Assembly (NCBI GenBank): GCA_963820055.1
Contig: CAWFYJ010000004.1
Location: forward strand, 372,001 to 436,000
Source of the DNA: RHKX01 sp963820055
Lineage (GTDB): Bacteria; Actinomycetota; Thermoleophilia; Solirubrobacterales; 70-9
DNA: 64,000 bases
Reading direction: 5' to 3'
Of the stretch, positions 58,115 to 64,000 are shown piece by piece; the first letter of the stretch is position 1; every line of letters starts with the position of its first letter. The translations under genes were made by a program, and so were the position numbers. The notes under the pieces are model-generated. The model was not told where the DNA came from. It worked only from the letters and a program-made list of their open reading frames with translations, and searched no databases.

Positions 58115-58795
58115 TCAAGAAACCGCGAGGCGGTAGCCGACCCCGGGATCGGTGCGGATCGGGGACGCGGTGCCATCGGGGTCGATCTTCTGGCGAAGGT
58201 TGGCGATGTGGGTCCGGAGCGCAGCCGTGTCCTCGGCGTGGCCAGGCCCCCACACCTCGGTGAGCAGCGCGTTGTGAGTCAGCAGGCGACCGGGGTTGCG
58301 GGCGAGAGCGGCGATCAACCCGAACTCGATCGGCGTCAGGTGGATCTCGGTGCCGGCGCGGCGGACGGCGCGGGCCGCGAGGTCGATCTCGAGGTCGCCG
58401 GCGACGAGGACCGGCTCGTCGGCGACGGTGCCGGCGCGGCGCATCGTCGCCTGCAGCCGGGCGACGAGCTCGCGCGAGCCGAACGGCTTGGTGACGTAGT
58501 CGTCGGCGCCGGCTTCGAGCGCGCGGACCTTCTCGACCTCGTCGCCGACGGCGGACAGGACGATGATCGGCATCGCCGTCCACTCGCGCAGTCGTCGGCA
58601 GACCTCGACGCCGTCGATGTCGGGCAGGACGAGGTCGATGATCGCCGCGTCGGGCGGCTGGACGGCAGCGTGGTCGAGCGCCTCCTCGCCGTCGGAGGCG
58701 GCGATCACCTGGAAGCCCGCCTCGCGGAGGACGACGCGGAGGGCACGAACGATCTGCGGCTCGTCGTCGCAGACGAGGACGCGGGCGCCGCTCAC
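58115..58795 (-). CDS. kdpE: KdpE-like response regulator
   Basis: 226 residues of the OmpR family. The receiver has the DDE acidic pair at residues 9-11, the phosphorylated Asp in AAIIDLVLPDIDG, Thr/Ser and VTKPFGSRELVA. The winged helix follows (HLTPIEFGLIAALARNPGRLLTH, LLTEVWGPGHAEDT, DPGVGYRLAVS). WGP in the output domain is typical of KdpE. It starts at GTG 58795, overlapping the kinase stop (GTGA), and would switch on kdpFACB when K+ is low. Confidence 0.9.
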   Translation of the reverse strand: MSGARVLVCDDEPQIVRALRVVLREAGFQVIAASDGEEALDHAAVQPPDAAIIDLVLPDIDGVEVCRRLREWTAMPIIVLSAVGDEVEKVRALEAGADDYVTKPFGSRELVARLQATMRRAGTVADEPVLVAGDLEIDLAARAVRRAGTEIHLTPIEFGLIAALARNPGRLLTHNALLTEVWGPGHAEDTAALRTHIANLRQKIDPDGTASPIRTDPGVGYRLAVS

Positions 58796-60216
58796 CGGGA
58801 GCCTCCCGGGGCGGTCACGGCTGCGGCGCCCGCCGGCTGCAGCTCGACCGGCAGCTCGATGACGATCGCGGTGCCCTGGCCGGGCAGGGACTCGGCCCTG
58901 ATCGTGCCGCCGTTGGCGGTGATGAAGCCGCGGGCTATCGCGAGCCCAAGGCCGGAGCCGCTGCGCCCCGACGAGTGCTCGGCTGCCGAGCGGTAGAACG
59001 GCTCGAAGATCCGCTCGAGGTCGGCACGGGCGACCCCCTCCCCGCGATCGACCACGCGGAGGACGAGCCGCGGCCCGACCGTGCGTGCGTGGACGGCGAC
59101 CGCTTCGCCGCCGGAATGGCCGACCGCGTTCTCGAGGACGTTGACGATGGCCCGCTCGAGCTGGGCACCATCGGCGTCGACGAGCGGAAGGCCGGGGTCG
59201 AAGGCGAGCTCGAAGTCGCCGCCCTTCACCTGGTCGGCGGCGGCGCGGGTGATCTCCTCGATAGAGGACCATTCGCGGCGGGGGGCGGCCGCGCCCGACT
59301 CGAGCCGCGAGAGGTCGAGCAGCTGGTCGACGAGCCGCGAAAGGCGCGCCGACTCGACCTGGACGACGTGGGCGAGCTCGTCGCGCTCGGCTGTGGTGAT
59401 CGCCGGTGAGTCGAGGGCATCGCCGGCGGCGACGATCGCCGTCAGCGGGCTGCGGAGATCGTGGGATACCGAGCGGAGCAGGGCGGTCTTGAGCTCGTCG
59501 CTGCGGCGCAGGGCCTGCGCCTCGACTGCTTCGGAGCCGAGGCGCTGGCGCTCGGCCGCCGCCGCGAGCAGCGTCGCGAGCGACGGGGCGATCCGCTCGG
59601 TGATCTGCTCACGGCGACGCGGGTCGATGTCGGCCGGGACGAGCAGCGTCGCGACGCGGCGGTCCCCCTCCCCGAGCGGGATCGCGATCGACTCGGGGCG
59701 GGCCGGATGGACGCCGAGCTCGATGGTCGCCCACCGCAGGCCCATCGCCTCGGCGAGGCGGGTCGCGACGTCGGCGAGCGCCCGGTCGGAGACGACGTCG
59801 GCGAGGAGGAGCCGCGCCATCTCGGCGGCGAGAGTCGCCTCGCGACGGCGGACGTCGGCGTCCTCGGCCCTCGCCCGGGCAAGCCCCGCGAGCGAGCTGG
59901 CGATCGCCGCGGCGACGAAGAAGACGGCGAGGGCGAGCCAGTTCTGGCCCTCGGCGATCGTCAGCCGCCCGGTCGGCGGGATGTGGAACCAGTTGAAGCA
60001 GAGCGCCGAGAGCAGGGCCGTGAAGAGGCCGAGCCGGAGGCCCCAGACGCTCGAGATCAGGAGCACGGCCACGAGGTAGGTGACGCCGGTGGAGACCGCC
60101 GGCACGACCTCGCGGAGCGGGAAGATCAGCGCCGTGGTCACCGCGACTGCGGCGATCGCAGCGAGGACGCCCGTGGCGGTCCGCGGGCGGGCGCCGATCA
60201 GGTCGATGCGCTGCAC
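58792..60216 (-). CDS. kdpD: KdpD C-terminal kinase half as a separate protein
   Basis: 474 residues: four membrane helices (DUF4118 region, residues ~12-110), a GAF-like linker, the phosphorylated His in SVSHDLRSPLTAIVAAGDAL near residue 251, and an ATPase domain (NVLENAVGHSGG, DRGEGV, SGLGLAIARGFI). This equals the membrane and kinase part of ordinary KdpD, without its N-terminal cytosolic sensor, which is encoded separately at 52.3 kb. It heads the kdp operon. The gene at its upstream side starts elsewhere, with 9 bases between. Confidence 0.92.
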   Translation of the reverse strand: MQRIDLIGARPRTATGVLAAIAAVAVTTALIFPLREVVPAVSTGVTYLVAVLLISSVWGLRLGLFTALLSALCFNWFHIPPTGRLTIAEGQNWLALAVFFVAAAIASSLAGLARARAEDADVRRREATLAAEMARLLLADVVSDRALADVATRLAEAMGLRWATIELGVHPARPESIAIPLGEGDRRVATLLVPADIDPRRREQITERIAPSLATLLAAAAERQRLGSEAVEAQALRRSDELKTALLRSVSHDLRSPLTAIVAAGDALDSPAITTAERDELAHVVQVESARLSRLVDQLLDLSRLESGAAAPRREWSSIEEITRAAADQVKGGDFELAFDPGLPLVDADGAQLERAIVNVLENAVGHSGGEAVAVHARTVGPRLVLRVVDRGEGVARADLERIFEPFYRSAAEHSSGRSGSGLGLAIARGFITANGGTIRAESLPGQGTAIVIELPVELQPAGAAAVTAPGGSR

Positions 60217-60225
60217 ATACCGAGC

Positions 60226-60657
60226 CTAGAGCGGCGAGGTGAACGCCGCCCGCAGGGCGAGGCCGAAGATGACCAGCGCCGAGACGGCCATGATCCCCGT
60301 CTCGCGGCGGGAGATCGCGGCGGCGACGGCACGCTGGCGGTCGCGGGGAAGCGAGTCGAAGTCGAGGCCCTCGAGCTCGTGGTCGGATGCGACGACGCGG
60401 GCGCCTTCGCCGAGCAGGGCGACGAGGATCGGCAGCAGGCCGTAGACGTAGTGGAGGCCGTCGGGTGCCTCGCGCCCGTCGAGCGTGAGGATCGCCCCCA
60501 GCGCCACCTGGACGACGACCGAGACCTGCGCGAAGCGGAGCACGTACCAGAAGCCGACGGAGGGCCGGCGGCGGTACCAGGCGGCCGCCCCCCAGACCCC
60601 GGCGACGAGGTTGGCGACGAGGACCGTGATCCCGGTTATGAGGTGGAGCGTGAGCAT
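60226..60657 (-). CDS. Hypothetical four-helix membrane protein
   Basis: 143 residues with about four hydrophobic segments (ITGITVLVANLVAGVWGAAAW, VVVQVALGAILTL, YVYGLLPILVALLGEG, GIMAVSALVIFGLALRAAF). The start was set at ATG 60657, where the first helix begins. No family recognised with confidence; it recalls small heme- or quinone-linked membrane proteins near respiratory genes. It ends 9 bases before the kdpD kinase gene and diverges from nuoA. Confidence 0.65.
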   Translation of the reverse strand: MLTLHLITGITVLVANLVAGVWGAAAWYRRRPSVGFWYVLRFAQVSVVVQVALGAILTLDGREAPDGLHYVYGLLPILVALLGEGARVVASDHELEGLDFDSLPRDRQRAVAAAISRRETGIMAVSALVIFGLALRAAFTSPL

Positions 60658-60760
60658 CGCGGGGGAGTTGATAGCAGGGAAGCCGTCGCTGTCATGATGG
60701 GCGGGACCGGCGGGGTATAGATTTGGTCGCCGGTTCAGGCAGCGTGCCCTAAGGATCAAT

Positions 60761-61120
60761 GTGCTTCAGAGCTATCTCCCGGTAATCGTCTTCGTCTCGC
60801 TCGGCATCATCGTCGGCGGCGCCTTCACGGCGCTCAACCACGTGCTCGGCCCGAGCAAGCCCAACCGGGTCAAGAGCGAGCCGTACGAGTGCGGCCTGCC
60901 GACCGAGGTGACGCGCACGTTCCGCTTCGGGATCAGCTTCTACATGGTCGCGATGCTGTTCATCCTCTTCGACATCGAGGTCGTCTTCCTGTATCCGGTC
61001 GGCGTCCTCCTCAACGTCTCCAACAGCGTCTTCGTCCTCGTCGAGATCCTCCTCTTCGTCTTCCTGCTGCTTGTCGGCTTCGTCTACGTCTGGCGCCGCG
61101 GTGCGCTGAACTGGCGGTGA
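60761..61120 (+). CDS. nuoA: NADH-quinone oxidoreductase subunit A
   Basis: 119 residues, three helices. Small membrane subunit of complex I. KSEPYECGLPTE holds the Cys of the conserved loop at the quinone site; MLFILFDIEVVFLYP is the family signature. It starts at GTG behind AAGGA. A TATAGAT element at 60716-60722 may be its -10 box, but no convincing -35 is visible. First gene of nuoABCD. Confidence 0.95.
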   Translation: MLQSYLPVIVFVSLGIIVGGAFTALNHVLGPSKPNRVKSEPYECGLPTEVTRTFRFGISFYMVAMLFILFDIEVVFLYPVGVLLNVSNSVFVLVEILLFVFLLLVGFVYVWRRGALNWR

Positions 61121-61124
61121 TCGC

Positions 61125-61982
61125 ATGGACGTAGAACGCACCAAGCTTCGCGGGCTCGCCCCGCTCGACCAGCCCGGATCGCCGGAGGAACTGCGCGTCC
61201 GCCAGATGAAGGCCCGCGACATGCTGCGCGGCGACCTCGAGGGGCCGGACCTCGACGAGTACGTCGAGTCGCGGGTGATGACGACGACTCTCGAGCGCGC
61301 CCAGAACTGGGCCCGCGGCAACTCGCTGTTCCCCGCGACCTTCGGCCTCGCCTGCTGCGCGATCGAGATGATGTCGATGGTCTCCGCCCGCTACGACACG
61401 GCGCGGTTCGGCTCCGAGGTGTTCCGCGCCTCGCCGCGGCAGGCCGACATGCTGATCCTCTCCGGCCGGGTCTCGATCAAGATGGTCCCGGTCATCCGCC
61501 GCATCTACGACCAGATGCTGGAGCCGAAGTGGGTGCTCTCGATGGGGGCCTGCTCGTCCTCGGGCGGGATGTTCGCCAACTACGCGGTGGTCCAGGGCGC
61601 CGACAAGTTCCTCCCCGTCGACATCCACATCCCCGGCTGCCCGCCCCGCCCCGAGGCGCTGATCTACGGGATCCTGAAGCTCCAGAAGAAGATCTTCGGC
61701 GACCCCGACCTCGGCTGGCGTGAGCGCTACAAGGCCTACGGCACCGAGGAGGACGAGCGTCCCTGGAAGGCCGGCGCGCTGTCGGTCGAGCGGGTCGGCG
61801 CGACTCCCGCCGACGGGATCGTCGAAGGCCACGGCCCGGCGCCGACGGCGGCCGAGCTGAACGCGCCGATCGACCACCCCGAGCTGTCCGGCCACGAGGC
61901 CCACGACGCCTACGAAGAGGCCGCCGACGACGAGCGGGTGACGACGTCGCGGCCGCCCGCCGGCTGGAGGACCGATGCCTGA
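61125..61982 (+). CDS. nuoB: NADH-quinone oxidoreductase subunit B, with C-terminal tail
   Basis: 285 residues. Carries cluster N2, the last iron-sulfur centre before quinone: tandem Cys in FGLACCAIEMM, Cys in MGACSSSGGMF, Cys in IPGCPPRPEAL. Typical NuoB is 160-185 residues. Here ~35 extra N-terminal and ~75 extra C-terminal residues, acidic and Pro/Ala-rich (from about KAGALSVERVG), extend it. Four bases after nuoA; overlaps nuoC by eight bases. Confidence 0.96.
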   Translation: MDVERTKLRGLAPLDQPGSPEELRVRQMKARDMLRGDLEGPDLDEYVESRVMTTTLERAQNWARGNSLFPATFGLACCAIEMMSMVSARYDTARFGSEVFRASPRQADMLILSGRVSIKMVPVIRRIYDQMLEPKWVLSMGACSSSGGMFANYAVVQGADKFLPVDIHIPGCPPRPEALIYGILKLQKKIFGDPDLGWRERYKAYGTEEDERPWKAGALSVERVGATPADGIVEGHGPAPTAAELNAPIDHPELSGHEAHDAYEEAADDERVTTSRPPAGWRTDA

Positions 61983-62505
61983 CGCACCAGGCCTCGAGCT
62001 CATCGCCCACGAGATCAACGACCGCCACGAAGGCGCGATCGTCGGCACGACGTTCGAGCACGGCCAGGCGGCGCTGAACGCCGACCCCGGGCAGATCCGC
62101 GAGGTGATCGCCTACCTCAAGGACGCCCCCGCCCACGAGTACCGGTTCCTCGCCAGCGTCCACGGCGCCGACTACCTGCCCGCCGAGCCCCGCTTCGCCG
62201 TCCACTACGAGTTGCTCAACATGCCGCGCGTCGAACGGCTCCGCGTCAAGGCGCTGCTCCCCGAGCCCGAGGACGGCAGCCTCCCGGAGCTCGATTCGGT
62301 CGTCGAGCTGTTCGGCACCGCCGACTTCCAGGAGCGCGAGGTCCACGACTTCTTCGGGATCGTCTTCCGCGGCCACCCGGACCTGCGCCGGATCCTGATG
62401 CCCGAGGACTACGTCGGCTGGCCGCAGCGCCGCGACTTCCCCGTCGGCGGCGATCCCGTGATCTTCACCAACACCGAGGACACGGTCCCCGGCTGGACGA
62501 AGTGA
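61975..62505 (+). CDS. nuoC: NADH-quinone oxidoreductase subunit C
   Basis: 176 residues. The 30-kDa subunit of complex I's hydrophilic arm. FQEREVHDFFGIVFRGHPDLRRILMPEDY is the family signature, followed by WPQRRDFPV. It overlaps nuoB and lies 7 bases before nuoD. Confidence 0.95.
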   Translation: MPDAPGLELIAHEINDRHEGAIVGTTFEHGQAALNADPGQIREVIAYLKDAPAHEYRFLASVHGADYLPAEPRFAVHYELLNMPRVERLRVKALLPEPEDGSLPELDSVVELFGTADFQEREVHDFFGIVFRGHPDLRRILMPEDYVGWPQRRDFPVGGDPVIFTNTEDTVPGWTK

Positions 62506-62512
62506 GAGCCCG

Positions 62513-63811
62513 ATGAACCCCCTCCGCACCCCCGAATACGCCGACACGAGCCGCACCCCCGAGCAGATGGGCCGCGACGCGATCGGCCGGACCGATGCCC
62601 AGGTCATCGGCATCTCGCCGATCGAGCGCACCTCGATCGAGCGCGAGGAGGAGCTGTTCACGATCAACATGGGCCCGCACCACCCCGCCACGCACGGGGT
62701 GCTGCGCCTGCTCGTCAGCCTCGAGGGCGAGGTCGTCCGCGACCTCAAGCCGGTCATGGGCTACGTCCACACGGGCATCGAGAAGTCCTGTGAGGACAAG
62801 AGCTACTGGAAGGTCATCCCGTTCATCGAGCGGATGGACTACCTCTCCTACTTCTTCAACATGGAGGCGTTCTGCGGGGCGACCGAGAAGCTGCTCGAGC
62901 TCGAGATCCCGCCGCGCGCCGCCTACCTGCGGATTCTCCACATGGAGCTGAACCGGATCCACTCGCACCTCGTCGGGCTCGGGACGACGGCGCTCGATCT
63001 CGGCGCGATCTCGATGTTCTGGTACTGCTTCCGCGAGCGCGACAAGATCCTCGACCTCTTCGAGATGTCGGCGGGTCAGCGGATGCACACGCGCTACTTC
63101 CAGGTCGGCGGCGTCGCCGAGGACATCCCGGTCGGGTTCGCCGATCGCGTCCGCGACTTCTGCGCCGACATGCCGGGCCGGATCGACGAGTACGCGGCAC
63201 TCCTCGACCAGAACGAGATCTTCCTCCAGCGCACCAAGAACGTCGGGATCGTCTCCCGCGAGCGGCTCCTCGAGCTGGGCGTCACCGGGCCGCTGCTGCG
63301 CGCCGCCGGCGAGCCGTGGGACCTCCGCAAGGTCACCGACTACCTGCCCTACAAGGACTTCGACTTCCAGATCCCGATCGGGACGATCGGCGACAACTAC
63401 GACCGCTACCGCGTCCGGCTCAACGAGATGCGCGAGTCGGTGCGGATCATCGAGCAGGCGATCGACGGGCTTCCCGAGGGCCCGTGGGTCGCCGACGACC
63501 GCAAGGTCGTGCTGCCGCCGCGCCACGAGCTCGGCACCTCGATGGAGGCGTTGATCCACCACTTCAAGCTCGTCACCGAGGGCTTCCGCGTCCCGCCGGG
63601 CGAGGTGTACTTCCCGATCGAGGGTCCGCGCGGCGAGTACGGAGTGTTCCTCGTCGCCGACGGCTCCTCGAAGCCGGTCCGCGTCCACATGCGCGACCCC
63701 TCCTTCGTCAACCTCCAGGCGCTTCGTGAGATGTGCATCGACGGCTACGTCGCCGACCTGATCGCCAACCTCGCGATGCTCGACCCGATCCTCGGCGGTA
63801 TCGACCGGTGA
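62513..63811 (+). CDS. nuoD: NADH-quinone oxidoreductase subunit D
   Basis: 432 residues. The 49-kDa subunit lining the quinone chamber. MGPHHPATHGVLRLLVSLEGE has the His pair near the quinone headgroup; GYVHTGIEKSCEDKSYW, MELNRIHSHLVGLG, and the ending AMLDPILGGIDR are signatures. A ~45-residue polar N-terminal extension precedes the usual start (TINMGPHHP). Its stop overlaps the next gene (GTGA). Confidence 0.96.
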   Translation: MNPLRTPEYADTSRTPEQMGRDAIGRTDAQVIGISPIERTSIEREEELFTINMGPHHPATHGVLRLLVSLEGEVVRDLKPVMGYVHTGIEKSCEDKSYWKVIPFIERMDYLSYFFNMEAFCGATEKLLELEIPPRAAYLRILHMELNRIHSHLVGLGTTALDLGAISMFWYCFRERDKILDLFEMSAGQRMHTRYFQVGGVAEDIPVGFADRVRDFCADMPGRIDEYAALLDQNEIFLQRTKNVGIVSRERLLELGVTGPLLRAAGEPWDLRKVTDYLPYKDFDFQIPIGTIGDNYDRYRVRLNEMRESVRIIEQAIDGLPEGPWVADDRKVVLPPRHELGTSMEALIHHFKLVTEGFRVPPGEVYFPIEGPRGEYGVFLVADGSSKPVRVHMRDPSFVNLQALREMCIDGYVADLIANLAMLDPILGGIDR

Positions 63812-64000
63812 GCGACGAGCGGCCGAGCGACGCCGAAGAGCGGGAGCAGGCGCCCGGCGCCTCCGGCGAGCCCCCCGCTCCCGACGCCGAGAGCAAGCCC
63901 GGTTCGGGCGAGCCGGCGCAGGCCGGAGGCGAGGTCGCCGGAGACGGCGGCGGTGCCGGCGGCGCCGAGGGGGCAGCCCATCCCGGCGTCGCCGACACGG
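63808..64000 (+). CDS. Start of next nuo-operon gene, low-complexity acidic N-terminus
   Basis: GTG at 63808 overlaps the nuoD stop (GTGA). The 64 visible residues are Asp/Glu/Gly/Pro/Ala-rich and without structure (VSDERPSDAEEREQ..., GEVAGDGGGAGGAEGA). In nuo operons the next gene is usually nuoE, so this is probably its disordered leader; the folded part lies beyond the window, so this is unproven. Confidence 0.5.
   Translation, partial: MSDERPSDAEEREQAPGASGEPPAPDAESKPGSGEPAQAGGEVAGDGGGAGGAEGAAHPGVADT

Noticed and set aside
58115..59272. Longer version of kdpE starting 159 codons upstream
   Set aside because: It would run antisense-like through the kinase gene in another frame; the GTG at 58795 overlapping the kinase stop is the natural start.
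60655..60759. 34-residue longer start for the four-helix membrane protein
   Set aside because: The extra residues lack membrane character and overlap the likely nuoA promoter; ATG 60657 begins the first helix.

Overview
The window is a stretch of bacterial chromosome, very GC-rich and densely coding. It looks like an actinobacterium, probably of the Thermoleophilia/Solirubrobacterales type (inferred from gene content, not proven). Supporting signs are the topA-tmk-holB order, an adenosylcobalamin-dependent ribonucleotide reductase, cell-wall peptidases behind c-di-AMP riboswitches, a CsoR-like copper site, complex I genes in nuoABCD order, and many GTG/TTG starts with 4-base gene overlaps.

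Region 1 (1-11.6 kb) looks less GC-rich by eye and carries accessory genes. First comes a minus-strand sugar group: glucose-6-phosphate dehydrogenase, a GH15 glucoamylase/trehalase and a GMC oxidoreductase cut by the window edge. Next is a two-gene toxin-antitoxin-like module (HTH plus nucleotidyltransferase) with a perfect 22-bp palindrome at its start. Then comes a ~6.2 kb segment bounded by a 45-bp direct repeat of the 3' half of tRNA-Thr(CGT). That segment carries an aromatic-catabolism operon (FAD monooxygenase, extradiol-type dioxygenase, FAH-family hydrolase, SDR) and a TetR regulator. No integrase is visible.

Region 2 (11.6-23.2 kb) is core: tRNA-Thr, then a minus-strand operon topA-tmk-holB-histidine kinase-response regulator-gluQ. 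The topoisomerase resembles the archaeal type. Rightward follow a siroheme-synthesis dehydrogenase with an extra Cys-rich N-terminus, a DUF559-type protein, acetyltransferases and a hemolysin-III/PAQR membrane protein.

Region 3 (23.4-41.8 kb) holds nrdJ, secreted proteins, CopA, a 1-Cys peroxiredoxin, a Ser/Thr kinase with an extracellular beta-propeller, a sulfatase, an FHA protein, a secreted GH31 enzyme of sulfoquinovosidase-like type, and heme A synthase. Two peptidoglycan peptidases (LytM/M23 and NlpC/P60 type) each follow a recognisable ydaO/yuaA c-di-AMP riboswitch.

Region 4 (41.9-51.8 kb) has a tightly overlapping operon of unknown purpose (DsbA-like, unknown, NAD-binding, SRPBCC, alpha/beta hydrolase, ATP-grasp), then msrB, a GGDEF-EAL protein, serS (apparently with a CTG start), a cytochrome c lipoprotein and a flavin reductase.

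Region 5 (51.8-64 kb) is a complete high-affinity potassium uptake operon in unusual form. KdpD is split into two proteins at opposite ends, the ATPase genes run F-A-C-B, and a membrane-anchored UspA protein ends the operon. It is followed by nuoA-B-C-D and the start of a further gene.

Five genes (response regulator, Ser/Thr kinase, GH31, kdpB, kdpC) carry a single-base frameshift in otherwise intact sequence, which suggests sequence errors at least as much as real decay. No CRISPR array, insertion sequence, prophage or rRNA was seen.
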